From Pomphorhynchus laevis (taxonomy: Eukaryota > Acanthocephala > Palaeacanthocephala > Echinorhynchida > Pomphorhynchidae): a stretch of DNA of 64,000 nucleotides. A program made the translations under genes and the position numbers. Under the pieces are notes generated by a model. It was not told the origin of the DNA and did not search any database. It worked only from the letters and a program-made list of their open reading frames with translations. The DNA lies in the NCBI GenBank assembly GCA_012934845.2, contig WNNJ02000258.1:33789-97788 (forward strand). Reading direction: 5' to 3'. This document shows positions 24,674-34,434 of the stretch, piece after piece. Each line of letters begins with the position of its first letter. The first letter of the stretch is position 1.

Positions 24674-25700
24674 TCAAGGGGGGACGGCATCGGCCGCAAC
24701 CCCCCTCTTTTTCGAAGCTGGAATTTCTGAGGAAGGAGGAATCACCAAGTTAGCTGGCACTGTCGGCGACGCTAGTAGAGCAGAAAGTAACGATTTCACC
24801 AACTCTTCTGTTTGTTTTCTGGACTCTGCCGATCTGAGGTCCATAGCATGAAGTAGTTCTTGGTCAGACATACCTCTACAGGCATTCTGGGGAGCCGATG
24901 TCGCGGCACCAGAATAAGACCCAGGTTTCCTCGCAGCAGAAGATTGAAACAAACTACTGTACTTCTTAAAAAAGACACATCTTCTACTCCAGGCTGGGTG
25001 GTTCTCCCCACAGTTGGATCAGGATGGGGGGAGCGTACATTTGGTGTCGCTCTCTGCAGCCGGGCAAGAAGAGGAACTACACACCCCACATGTAGTCGGT
25101 AGGGAACAGCTGGAAGCCCAGTGCCCCCACTTATGGCACCGACTACAGTGAGGATAAGTGTACTCCTCACTGCCGACAATTTCGAATTTTAGGTTAAAGC
25201 CCATAAAGGGATTACATGTCGTCTTTTCCAATAACTCAGCCTGTCCCATCGCCGCTGAACAAAAACCAATTGTTAACGGGAAGCCGTTTTTTCCTATCAG
25301 GGGGCGGAAGTTAGTAATTTTATAAGCTTTTTAGTATCTCAATATCCCCATCATCGAAGTGAGCCGGAAGATTGGCTATTTTCAATGATGCTTGGATAAG
25401 TTTGCACTCGAATACGCCCAAATCTTTAAAGTTCGCGTTGAAAAAACTCTCATAGCTCTCCAGGAGATCCTGGGATGAGAACGATATCTTAATACCGCTG
25501 TTGTTATATCGAAATGTTGAAAATTATTCGGTTGTTCATTTTAGAGACAAATTTCTGAGAAAAGTGTTGTATAACATGTGCCTCTCTAAAGGCTTTATTA
25601 TTTTGATAATCCCCAGATTAACAAGTTTGGGGATTGGGGAAAGTAATTCTCCATTGTCAGAAATAACAGAAGCATCACTTACCTTTGGGTTGTGATGATT
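24674..25700 (-). pseudogene. LINE ORF1 (RNA-binding, zinc knuckle; part of the element at 21.9-25.8 kb)
   Basis: The minus strand has FFNANFKDLGVFECKLIQAS near 25450, LPAHFDDGDIEILKSL near 25350, then after a frame change TCNPFMGFNLKFEIVG. Next come the knuckle CSRCHKWGHWASSC and CGVCSSSSC. A Ser/Ala-rich tail ends at 24674 with KKRGVAADAVPP. Such ORF1 proteins bind the element's RNA. At least two frame changes are present. Confidence 0.65.
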
Positions 25701-25799
25701 AAGACATACATTCACCTTATTAAGTTAATATTTGGAAGGTTTTTCATCTTTGCAACGTTAAAATAGAAGTTTCTATATTCTCAATGTAAATAGAAGTTT

Positions 25800-25990
25800 T
25801 AATTAGTACACCGTCATTCACCGTCATATGCGATAATTTATAACACCGTCATATGCGATAATTTATATGGCATAAAATAAACTTATGTTTATGCGTTCTC
25901 AAGCACTTAAACCGTCACTCTGAATTAGATATATAAATTACATATTTGTGCTCTTGACAAATGAATCTGATACACTTAAATAATTTATTG
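25800..25990 (+). repeat. short PLE-derived repeat with internal duplication
   Basis: The string accgtcatatgcgataattta is present twice in a row, followed by sequence related to 30500-30600 (cactta-accgtcac-ctgaattagatata). It is a third, shorter piece of the element seen at 21.3 and 30.2 kb. Confidence 0.7.
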
Positions 25991-26309
25991 AAAATCCCAA
26001 TCGATGGGGTTCATGTTAGGAGAAACCGATGACTCAATGAACATAAGAAATAACCTAAGAAGGGATCAAATCAAAACGATTAAGGCAAGCTTGGATTCAG
26101 CGGTTACCATATCCAGAGTAAGCCCGACCCTATTTTTAAATAAAAATAATAAGCGGTAAACTAACTGGTGTACATCGCAGCAAAGACAAAAACTCTAATA
26201 AACGGCGAAATTAATTACTGAACTCCAAGACTCACTAACAAAGAAAATATTAAATTTGTAGTGTTTATATTCTTCCGTATTTGCCATATAATATATATGT
26301 GTATATGTA

Positions 26310-26460
26310 CTACGTACAGGTTGAAGAATATTGTACTACTGACGAAGGAGGTAATCATAAAACGTTTTTAAATAAAAGTCAAACAAAAGCTTGGTTTAAT
26401 TTTATCTACTTATTTTGAAATAATTGTGAAGCTGACTGAAACAAGAATCCCAAGCCGTTA
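26310..26460 (+). mobile_element. PLE-type 3' tail with hammerhead-like module
   Basis: Bases 26336-26460 (ctactgacgaagga, ataaaacgttttt, caaaagcttgg, ctacttattttg) are homologous to 43545-43700. The module is CTGACGA, a weak hairpin and AAAACG. In the copy at 43.55 kb it is CTGACGA-A-GGGGTAACCC-GAAAACG, so this copy is the more decayed. No protein-coding part is attached. Confidence 0.6.
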
Positions 26461-27790
26461 TATATAGTATTTTCGTTATATATAATATATAATTATATAA
26501 TATATATAATTGTCGTATAGTTACGGTCTGTAGTGTATTGTCTTTACCCGGATAAATTGATACTATAGTTATATTGCATTTCTAAGACATGAAATAAATT
26601 TTTGTATTCTTATACAAGCTTATCACATCAAAGTATTTTATTAATAATTATCAATTCTTTGACGTAGTTTCAAATTATAAGAATGTACGATCAAATTATT
26701 ACATTGATTTAATAAATTATTAAATTGATATAAAATTATAATATAACTTTTGTATTAATTTATTGGGCTAAAGACAATTTATTGCAGAATGTAATTATAC
26801 GACAATTATTAAATGGCAATTAAATCAACTTTGTATCAAATCAACTTAGAATTATAAATGAATTTGAAATAAATTTTAAAATAAATGATGTATGTAGTAA
26901 TTGAACACATAATTCAGAGATTTCAAATTTGTTGTTGATAGGGCAAAGCCTTATAACTTTTTTATTTATTTAGATTTAGTTTCTGTTTAGATTTGTTTCT
27001 CAACATATCAAATAACTACGAAAGATAAGAAATTGGAAAAATATAGTTTTTTTTTAATAAAATCGAACACATTTCGAAAATTAAAATGCAAAAAATAGCT
27101 TATTCATTTTGTACATTGTTTTCTTTTATGCTTATATGAAAATGTCCGTCGGGCAAATCTGGTTCATTATTCAAAATTGGGAGTGATCGATGTTGTAAAA
27201 GTTACGATGCTACACAGAGTGAATAATGTGATAATCTACACTGCGAAAAACACGATCATGTGAATCCGTCAATGCCCTGACACATTATGCCAAATTAGGA
27301 ATATAAAAAATCAAATTATTTAGTCGTCAAATCATAGGCTCATGCCCATTCGTTTCAAAGCCAGAAGAACATTAACCGCTTTCTAAAAATAGATAGCAAT
27401 AATACGAAAAATAACACTTAAATAATGAAAATTTATTGTTTTTAAATTATATTTTTGTAATCGCGAAAAACATCAACATTGTGTAATAAATAATGATAAT
27501 AAATAATATATTTAATATAAATAATTAATTATTTATGTAGAAAGCCAGTGAATTGTTATGAATGTAATTGCTGTAATTCGATGTAGTTGTTCAGGTAATT
27601 ACAACACCGAAACAAAACATCTTCTTTTATTGATCACAGAAGAATCACTCATCTGTTTCAAGACGTTCAACATTTTACTTAAAAAAGGACAATGTCCAAA
27701 GCTCAATTTAGTTTAAAGAGCTTAAATTCTCCAATCTGTGAATGTTTTAAGACAATTTAAAGTAGCTTACATCAATGGTCAAATAAAATA
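26461..27790. other. no recognisable gene
   Basis: Low-complexity AT-rich DNA with runs such as tatataatat. I see no coding signature, RNA gene or clear repeat boundary. Confidence 0.5.
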
Positions 27791-27799
27791 ATATTTATA

Positions 27800-27950
27800 G
27801 GCTTACTACAAACTCTTCTCGTTCGAAATTTGACTATCTGAGATTCTAGCTGTCGCTCTTCATACTTTGCTTGCGCTCTTGACAACTAAGCTACGAATCC
27901 AGGATTTTCAAATTTCACACAGCATATGAAACCTTCCATCACGATCTCCA
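27800..27950 (-). repeat. tRNA-like SINE candidate, copy 1
   Basis: On the minus strand the sequence reads ggattcg, then tagcttagttgtcaagagc, which fits a Pol III A box (TRGCNNAGYNGG). About 40 bases further is agctagaatctc, a fair B box. It aligns with 28232-28390 (same boxes, tagcctagcagttaagatc and agctcaaatctc), and the similarity extends into the preceding catatgctgtgtga. A tRNA-derived SINE is the simplest reading, but no poly-A or LINE-like tail was identified. Confidence 0.45.
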
Positions 27951-28201
27951 GCAACTGCATTGTCCGACATGCTCTCCGCCATGCTTATCATAGATTGTTT
28001 AGTTTGAGATGATGAAGATCGATCGAAATCGAGATCGTTGATCCTGTGATGGATGCTTTTAATTCTATGGTATAGTTGCTGGGTTACGCAAAGTGACTTT
28101 CGCGTTAAAAGCCAGCTACATAATCGTTCCTTCATTACTGCCAACCGTATACTGCCTACTATCGGCACCATTACCACAGCCGTTTTCGTTTCGCTCGCTT
28201 T
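27908..28201 (-). CDS. candidate last exon of the MLCK-like gene
   Basis: After the acceptor atatatggcag, an open frame of 97 residues begins KASETKTAVVMVPIVGSIRL. It joins in phase to the previous exon, which ends ...RRRWQ in phase 0. Known MLCKs continue RRKWQ with KTGNAVRAIGRL; here only the leading K and a similar hydrophobic/basic spacing are seen. The tail is Ser-rich and acidic (FDRSSSSQTKQSMISMAESM) and ends at TGA. Against it: its 3' part lies in the duplicated SINE-like unit, and a decayed homologue of its 5' part is present at 30845-31015. It may therefore be repeat-derived. A transcript read would decide. Confidence 0.35.
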   Translation of the reverse strand, partial: KASETKTAVVMVPIVGSIRLAVMKERLCSWLLTRKSLCVTQQLYHRIKSIHHRINDLDFDRSSSSQTKQSMISMAESMSDNAVAGDRDGRFHMLCEI

Positions 28202-28231
28202 CTGCCATATATTGGTAGCCAAGGGCTTATC

Positions 28232-28390
28232 AGAAGGCTGACCACCAACTTTTCTCCTTTCCGAAATTTGACTCCTCAGAGATTTGAGCTGTCGCTCTCC
28301 GTATTTGACTTGTGATCTTAACTGCTAGGCTACGAATCCAGGATTATCAGATATCACACAGCATATGAAACCTTTCATCATGATACATCC
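28232..28390 (-). repeat. tRNA-like SINE candidate, copy 2
   Basis: Second copy of the unit at 27800-27950, about 436 bases away in the same orientation. It has A-box-like tagcctagcagttaagatc and B-box-like agctcaaatctc. The divergence between the copies is moderate. Confidence 0.45.
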
Positions 28391-28399
28391 ACTACAGTT

Positions 28400-29480
28400 A
28401 ATCCCCATTTCGCATTAATAACATTTCACAGAACTGCCATTTTGCTGAAAATAAAATCTTTTAACCCTTATTATTTTATACACACAAGAATAAATTGGAG
28501 AGCAGGCTTGAATTAAAGTTCCCTGAACATGTGGGAAAAATATTGTTTGTCACAGTATATTCTAAACCTATGCTACAATATTCCAAACCTTCCATTAAAT
28601 TAAACAAGTTAATTTGTTCTGGAGCACCTAACGTTTTTACATTATTCATTTTACACACTAATCATTTACATATTGTCTTTATTCAAAGAATGACCAGTTC
28701 AAATTATAATTATGAGCATTACTATGTTAATGATAACATATTTCACTAACCCTTTATTCTCACTTCACCATAAGGATAAAGTAAAACCACAGATTTATTT
28801 AGACACGGGTCATAGAAAAGTGACCAAGATATTTCCTTTAAACAAAATCATTAACGTATAGTGTTCTAGATTGTCTTTGTGCTTCTAGAGATCTATGGTA
28901 CCAATTACTAAAACCATTACTTGTCTGATGCTAGCAATCCACTGAATTTCTGTAATCTAAGGGATAAAAATTATTTTCTGTGAAATGGTTATTCTGCAAG
29001 ATAGGACACAACGGCACAAACAAGAACGGCAACAAATTTTGTCTGTTAAATTATAATTACAAGTAAAAAATACTAAAAATTGCTAAATATTATGGTTTCA
29101 AATATATTTTATTGTAAAAACAACAGAACAATAAATTTTGATGCAAACCTGATATATTAAAGTATCGCCATTAGTGGATAGATTATAAATAAAATCATTC
29201 AAAATCGATTATTCGCTATTTAAAATTTAAATAGGTGGTTTATAATTTTGTTTACAAATTGTAATTTGTATCATACAGTATAATAATTCAAGTAAAATAA
29301 TAGAATAATAAATTAACAAAAATAAATAATAAACATTATAAATATTAATAAATAATAATTAATTAATAATAAATAATAAATATTATATATAAGGAATGCA
29401 TGAGTATTCCGAACATATGCCTGGGGTCATTTATAGACTCTACATAATATTTAACACATAGCATAGATAATTAGGCTATG
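28400..29480. other. no recognised gene; short open stretches only
   Basis: Open stretches of 60-84 codons at 28476-28749 on both strands overlap each other and resemble no family. The rest is AT-rich with taata-type low-complexity runs at 29280-29400. Confidence 0.4.
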
Positions 29481-29499
29481 AAGGAACATTTATTTATTT

Positions 29500-29880
29500 A
29501 AAGCTCAAACATTTCGGATATATCTAGATCCTTCTTAGGTGTCCGATTTAATGAGCAGTCGGCTATTAGCTGTCAAATACAGAACTGATCATTTATCTTG
29601 CGTTGATTCTGGTTGATAAGTATGTATTCAATTATGACTGTTTGTTACTTGTGTAAGATTCTTCACCATGTGAATCACCCTCATGAGCAGTCACTTTCCG
29701 GACTGATCATTTAATACCATCGACTATTCATTCAATAAACTCTAAAAAGTGACCAAAATTCTTCCTGATCAAACATGCCATCGATTAAATTTAAATGTAT
29801 GAGATGCAACAGTTTTATTGTAGAAAAACGGACACTGAAGAAGGATCCAGATAGATCTAAAACGGTTGTTCTTTAAATTC
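29500..29880. mobile_element. about 380-bp fold-back element with PLE-type terminal modules
   Basis: The ends are imperfect inverted repeats of about 40 bases. The left end is acatttcggatatatctag then atccttcttaggtgtccg; the right end is cggacactgaagaaggatc then agatagatctaaaacgg. Each end, read inward to outward, is the module CTGA-GA, hairpin GGATC...GATC, GAAAC/AAAACG seen at PLE 3' ends. No coding part is between them. Confidence 0.5.
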
Positions 29881-30157
29881 ATAAATTTTCTTCTTCATAG
29901 CTTGGTTATCTATTTTATGCTTTATATACAAAGCATTAACATCTGTTGAGTAAATAATGATAGTCTGCACAGCAAATGTTCTGGTCGGAGAGCGAAATCT
30001 TCAGTCAATTAAGCAAAGTGTCGGAAACGCCTTCATTCACAATGTCACACAGGATATAAAAAACAATATTCATCGGGACAGTATACAAGTGATTAAAAAA
30101 CTAATTACAGCATCAGTTCCACTTGTTTATAAAACGCTTTTTCGAAATTTATAAAAA

Positions 30158-30775
30158 ATACGTAGATTCAGTTATCTGGCCTAATTTATTCTACTGACAA
30201 GCTATTATTGACCTGTATCAAGTGTTCTTGACTTTCCACAAAAGTTTGATAATATCAAAAACAATATTTGTCGTGACAGTAGTATAGTGACTAGAGACAT
30301 CACATCACTATAAACCAATATACCTCATACTGATAGAATTTCTTCAATAAATCGATTTCTCTTGATAAATCAGGTAAATGAGAAAGAAATAAAGTTCCCG
30401 ACTGAGTCTATACAAATGTTAATGACAAACAATATATTTGTATGGGATAATAATCTCTACATACAGAATGAAAACTGTGATGGAAACGTCTTGTGCACCG
30501 TCATATGCGATAATTTATATGGCATAGAATGAACAGATGTTTATGTATTCTCAAACACTTAGACCGTCACACTGAATTAGATATAGATTACATATTCTTA
30601 ATATATACGGCATGTACAAGTGTCGAAAACGTCTTTATTCATAATGTCACACTGGCAACCGAAACGACCAGTGAGTACTTCATTCGACTGATGAGTGTTG
30701 CCGGGTACTCCATCATTTCGATGCTAAAGTGAACATCTAGAAGTGTCACGAAGTCTGCAGTTTGTTGATCAAGCC
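30158..30775 (+). mobile_element. Penelope-like element fragment, copy 2
   Basis: It matches 21305-21924 with very few differences. It has the same plus-strand relic of the PLE motif A region (DITSL, stop, TNIPHTDRIS) and the same right part with ggcaaccgaaacgacc and ctgatgagtgttgcc. The open stretch 30529-30732 covers only the terminal, non-catalytic part (CILKHLDRHTELDID). It is broken. The upstream 29957-30157 belongs to a related but different sequence. Confidence 0.75.
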
Positions 30776-30844
30776 CGTTTCAATCGGCAACTACATTAAA
30801 TATATAGCACTTGTAATCACGAGATCATAGAATCAGTGCTAGTT

Positions 30845-31015
30845 ATCCTTTGATGGATTCTTTCATTTTTTATCAATTATTTAGATCACACAAGGTGATT
30901 TCGCAGCAGAAACTAGCTACGGTATCATTCCTTCATTACTTTCAACTCCATACGCCTAGAATCACAACATGTCAGATTTTAGTCTGGCATATTGTTTTTG
31001 TTTCGTCTGCTACTG
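30845..31015 (-). pseudogene. decayed copy of the 28.03-28.20 kb segment
   Basis: Homologous to the 5' part of the candidate last MLCK exon (shared tcattccttcattact and gttttcgtttcg-type segments; here tttttgtttcgtctgc). The frame is not open. It shows the segment is duplicated in this intron and warns that the copy at 27.9-28.2 kb may not be a real exon. Confidence 0.5.
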
Positions 31016-31025
31016 CTGTGTAATG

Positions 31026-31068
31026 GTACACCCAGAGGTGTATGGAGTGCATACACCTCTGGGTGTAC
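31026..31068. repeat. perfect hairpin, 19-bp arms
   Basis: gtacacccagaggtgtatg, a 5-base loop gagtg, and the exact reverse complement. The arms carry no mismatch, which implies recent origin or selection. It could be a fold-back remnant or a hairpin RNA. It lies 180 bases downstream (in the sense of the gene) of the CaM-binding exon. Confidence 0.85.
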
Positions 31069-31249
31069 ATCTCTAATTAATGTGTACATTTATTAGAAAT
31101 GTACAAATTTTGTAAAGAAACATCTTTCGTTTTTTGTTAACTTCCTTTGATATAAGCTATTCATCGAGTAAGTTTTTGCATATTTGAAAATGAAAATAAA
31201 ATAATTAAAAATATAATTATATAATAAAATATACTAATCTCATACTTAC

Positions 31250-31388
31250 TTGCCAACGCCTGCGGATAACAAAGCGCTTCAACTTCTTAGTGTTAATCTT
31301 AACATTCTCATTGACTATCGCAGCCGTATTAGTTGAATGTCTTGTTAGCCAACTGTGTTTCAGACACTCATCTGCGCTCATTCGATCT
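31250..31388 (-). CDS. MLCK-like kinase, exon 7: C-lobe end and calmodulin-binding-like tail
   Basis: The exon encodes KDRMSADECLKHSWL, the last helices of the C-lobe. A linker follows (NTAAIVNENVKIN), then TKKLKRFVIRRRWQ. In vertebrate and invertebrate MLCKs the regulatory segment just after the kinase reads close to KDRMKKYMARRKWQKTG. It holds the kinase inactive until calcium-calmodulin binds. The W and the cluster KR--IRRRW fit this. Acceptor tatgtttag, donor CAA|gtaagt, phase 0 at the 3' end. The continuation is uncertain (see 27908-28201). Confidence 0.85.
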
Positions 31389-31436
31389 CTAAACATAAAT
31401 TTGCAGCTACAATTATATAATGTTCAATATTCTTAC

Positions 31437-31589
31437 TTTGGTACAAGCTTAAGCAACTTTGAAATAAAATCCTTTGCGTCGTCCGAAATCTCTTCAAACG
31501 CTTCATCGTCGAAATCGTATTCAACGTGATTGATATTATTATAAGTCTCAGCATCATTTTCACCCATGAAAGGACTTAATCCCGATAAC
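31437..31589 (-). CDS. MLCK-like kinase, exon 6: C-lobe helices
   Basis: Fifty codons reading LSGLSPFMGENDAETYNNI, then HVEYDFDDEAFEEISDDAKD and FISKLLKLVPK. This is the standard helix F-G-H region of MLCK and titin-type kinases (SGLSPF-G-ND-ET--N). Acceptor cgaaag, donor CCAAA|gtaaga. Phases on both sides match the neighbours: one base completes the Leu codon begun in exon 5, and AA is completed by exon 7. Confidence 0.92.
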
Positions 31590-31644
31590 CTTTCGTTTAA
31601 ATTAGGATTTCAGATTTAGCTTTACATTTTAATTAACAACTTAC

Positions 31645-31844
31645 AAAACATAGCATATTACACCAACACTCCAAAGGTCAGTTCCTTGTCCGATCTGCTC
31701 ATATGATACAACTTCAGGAGCCACAAATTCCGGAGTACCAAACAATATACGTAAAGAATCACCAGGAGTAAACTTTCTTGCGAGACCGAAATCTATGATT
31801 TTTATTCTGTGACCATTTCTGTTTATGCACAGAATATTTTCTGG
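31645..31844 (-). CDS. MLCK-like kinase, exon 5: metal-binding loop and activation segment
   Basis: It begins PENILCINRNG, giving the catalytic-loop Asn after HLDMK of exon 4. Then come IKIIDFGLARKF (DFG), a TPGDSLRILFGTPEFVAPEV activation segment with the APE motif, and GTDLWSVGVICYVL. All residues needed for catalysis are present. Acceptor tttttag, donor gtaagt; starts in phase 0, ends with two bases of a Leu codon. The activation loop has no obvious phosphorylation site, as in the MLCK family, which is regulated by its tail instead. Confidence 0.93.
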
Positions 31845-31849
31845 CTAAA

Positions 31850-33350
31850 AATGCGCAGTGCTGGCCAAATTAAATAATAGAATTAAATAATTGGCTTTTA
31901 TTTTAAATTTTAACTTTATATAAGTTATATAACTTATATTTATATAAGTTATATATGGGCACTGCTGCTTGTTTCGATTTTTTTGATTTTAATGTTTTCA
32001 CGATACTTTTGATACAATTTTGGAGCTACTCTCAGTACGCTGTCTGTAACATCTCATATTCTATGAGATATTTATCTCATATTATATGTATATCATATAT
32101 TACAATATTATATTATTATATATAAAAATATTATATAATATAATTAAATATTAGATAAATATTAGATATTAATAATTAATGAAAAACTAGCAAATTACTC
32201 AGTAGACCTTGTAATCGCATAAAGTAACATAAATTAACTATAGATATGATTTCAATTGATAAGAACTTAAGATTCAGAAAACTCGATTGATCATTTATAT
32301 GTAGGGAAATTTACAAACATTTTAAAGGATATCGAAAAAATTGTATTTTAATTTATTGTTCAAATTATAAATTTAAAATATATTTTGATGCAATTATTAC
32401 AAATAAAAGGGTTTACACAGTAGCATAAATCATATGCTAAATCATAAATCATACTCAATCATAATTGAGTCTACGTATTATGTATTATTTACAAATTTAC
32501 AATAATGCTAAATAAAATTCAATAAATAAAATAATAAATAATTATAAATAATTGATTAAAAAATGCGCAGTGCCGGCAAAATTGAAGAATTTGGGTGAAT
32601 ATGCATGTTTCAAACTTTCATAGTAAATAATTTAAATTTAATTTTGAATTTTTATTCAATTTTAAATCATCGATTTTAAATTAAATTATTTATAATCTAA
32701 TTACTGATTTTTAATAACTTATTCATCTCCAGGTAAAACTATTTTTGAATACTAAATACTATGCTTTTCGATGATCGTTTTAAATGGTTTTGCAAAGACA
32801 TAAATGTTAAAAATACGATTAGTTTATATAGAGCAAGTTCATTTAACGATGTGTCTCTGATCGTCAAATAAAAAACTAATCTGTGGATGCTGAAATCACT
32901 TATAAAAATCCAACATGACAAAAAGATTAAACAAAACAGATCAGATCAGCTAACTGAGTCCATAAATTTTATATTATTTATAAATTAAAAAATGCTAAAT
33001 AAAATTCAAATAATTAAATAATAAATTATAAAGAATTATAAATAATTGTAATATAAGATTTGATATTATTTATATTAATTTAAAATTTAAAAATTAAATT
33101 TAAAATAAAAATCAATTTAAATTAATTTACAAATAAATAACAGACGTTGTATCAGAATAAGGATTGGAGGTCATCAGGAGGAACCGTTATTGGAAACAAT
33201 TAAAAACAAAATAATTAAAATGATCAAATAACAGTAGCAGTTGATTACCAAATATTGTAAAATATTATTGTTTAAAATGTCCCTTTGAATTATATTATTA
33301 AACATTTTAATGATATTTAACATATCACTTTTTACGAAAAAACAACAAAT
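31850..33350. other. intron 4 of the kinase gene; AT-rich, no gene
   Basis: Low-complexity AT DNA between exons 4 and 5. The string aaatgcgcagtg occurs twice (31848 and 32561), hinting at a small dispersed repeat. No other gene is recognisable. Confidence 0.6.
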
Positions 33351-33378
33351 ATTTTTTAATTTTGAAATTAGAACTTAC

Positions 33379-33520
33379 TTTCATATCAAGATGCAGAAAA
33401 TTTTGGTTGTGCATAAATGAAATTCCCTCGCAGATCTGTCGTACGTATAATTCACATAACATTTCTGTCAAAATAAAATCATCATCAATCACACGTTCGA
33501 ACAATTCTCCACCGCTAATT
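33379..33520 (-). CDS. MLCK-like kinase, exon 4: helix D to catalytic loop
   Basis: It encodes ISGGELFERVIDDDFILTEM, then LCELYVRQICEGISFMHNQN and FLHLDMK. GGELFERV and HLDMK are hallmarks of the MLCK, twitchin and titin group, in which HRD is replaced by HLD. Acceptor ttttttaactag, donor ATGAAA|gtaagt; it starts with one base completing the Leu codon of exon 3 and ends in phase 0. Confidence 0.93.
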
Positions 33521-33735
33521 CTAGTTAAAAAACAAAATTACATAAACGTTTTATATAACAAATTATAATAAGTTGATAATAAATTATTGACTTTCTACAA
33601 AGAATGCATGCAAATAAGTTTTTAAATCAAATTTTAAATTCATCTAATACAAATTTTGTCTGTAATAATATCTAACAAATAATTAAACATTAAAAAATGT
33701 ATATACATACTAAATTATCGTAACAGTAACCAACC

Positions 33736-33805
33736 AAAGACCAGAGACAAATTGTTAATTTTGACGTTTCGATCCTCACTAGGATCTTTATCAAGTCAAA
33801 TTATT
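33736..33805 (-). mobile_element. PLE-type tail with hammerhead-like module
   Basis: On the minus strand: cttgataaagatcctagtga, then ggatcgaaacgtc. That is a near CUGAUGA string, the hairpin GATCC-TAGTGA-GGATC, and GAAACGUC. It is an isolated terminal fragment inside intron 3 of the kinase gene. Confidence 0.5.
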
Positions 33806-33929
33806 GTAAGTATTTATATCCAAGACAATTTTTTAACCAGATTACGAAATATTGCAAAATGACTATATTTTAAGATGTCCCTTTGAATTATATCATTAAA
33901 CATTTTAATGATATTTAACATATTTTTAA

Positions 33930-34080
33930 CATACCTTACGGATGAGTGCTGCCGGCTACCATCAGCTCGTCTAGAATTAATAATGAAGTCTGCTCTGCTA
34001 GTAATCGAACAACGGTTTTTTGGCAACATCAACGATTATAAAACTGAAGCTTATTGGCTCCCGGAGAACAGTATAAAACA
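33930..34080 (+). repeat. partial copy of the 360-bp repeat
   Basis: It starts at gatgagtgctgccggctacc and runs through ttttttggcaacatcaacga and gaagcttattggctcccgga. It is homologous to the right half of the two full units that follow. An open stretch across it is incidental. Confidence 0.75.
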
Positions 34081-34434
34081 GATGGCCAACTCATGGCGTA
34101 TGCGCCACATGTGGCGTATTGGACGATGCACCATGGCGCATTATCTTTTTTATAAAGACGGGATTTTTCTTATAAAGTTGTTAATAAAAATGTTCACTTA
34201 TTTTACGGTTATTTCCAAAAGTTAGTTTGAACACTTTATTTATTATTGAAAACAAAGTTATATATTTTTCAACATTTTTGATTGAAAAGGGCAAATATTT
34301 GAAAAATGTGTGGGTTCTTTTTATAAAAAAATTTGCGCATTTGATATTCTCTGAAAGGAAAATTGGCGCTTAATCGAAAAGTGTTGGTCACTTCTGATGT
34401 AAAACATCAAAATATCAAATTATGTAAATGAATC

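Larger units (their letters stand above)
21925..25790 (-). mobile_element. GC-rich LINE, Jockey/I-like, nearly full length but frame-broken
   Basis: Parts in order on the minus strand are as follows. An ORF1 region with an acidic segment lies near 25350-25500. A zinc knuckle CSRCHKWGHWASSC plus a second Cys cluster lies at 25019-25249. A linker with a repeated Ser/Ala-rich tail lies at 24674-24952. The APE endonuclease starts at 24506 with ILQWNSGG and IVLQETRS and continues at 24231 with MLLGDLNDRTGRW. The reverse transcriptase follows at about 23200-22201. The frame changes near 24220, 23500 and 23200 and in ORF1 near 25330, so this copy is inactive. The 3' end is taken as 21925, where it abuts the PLE fragment. 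GC content is visibly far above that of the surrounding DNA. Confidence 0.8.
33265..33925. repeat. pair of about 60-bp direct repeats around kinase exon 4
   Basis: Bases 33268-33325 and 33866-33922 share aatgtccctttgaattata and catttaatgatatttaaca-type sequence (aaacattttaatgat) almost exactly. They bracket exon 4 (33379-33520), so unequal exchange between them could delete or duplicate that exon. Confidence 0.75.

Noticed and set aside
28476-28749. Overlapping 60- and 84-codon ORFs on both strands
   Set aside because: No family resemblance and no splice context that joins them in phase to the kinase exons.
33908-34225. 105-codon plus-strand ORF
   Set aside because: It runs through a partial copy of the 360-bp repeat, whose other copies are not open in this frame.
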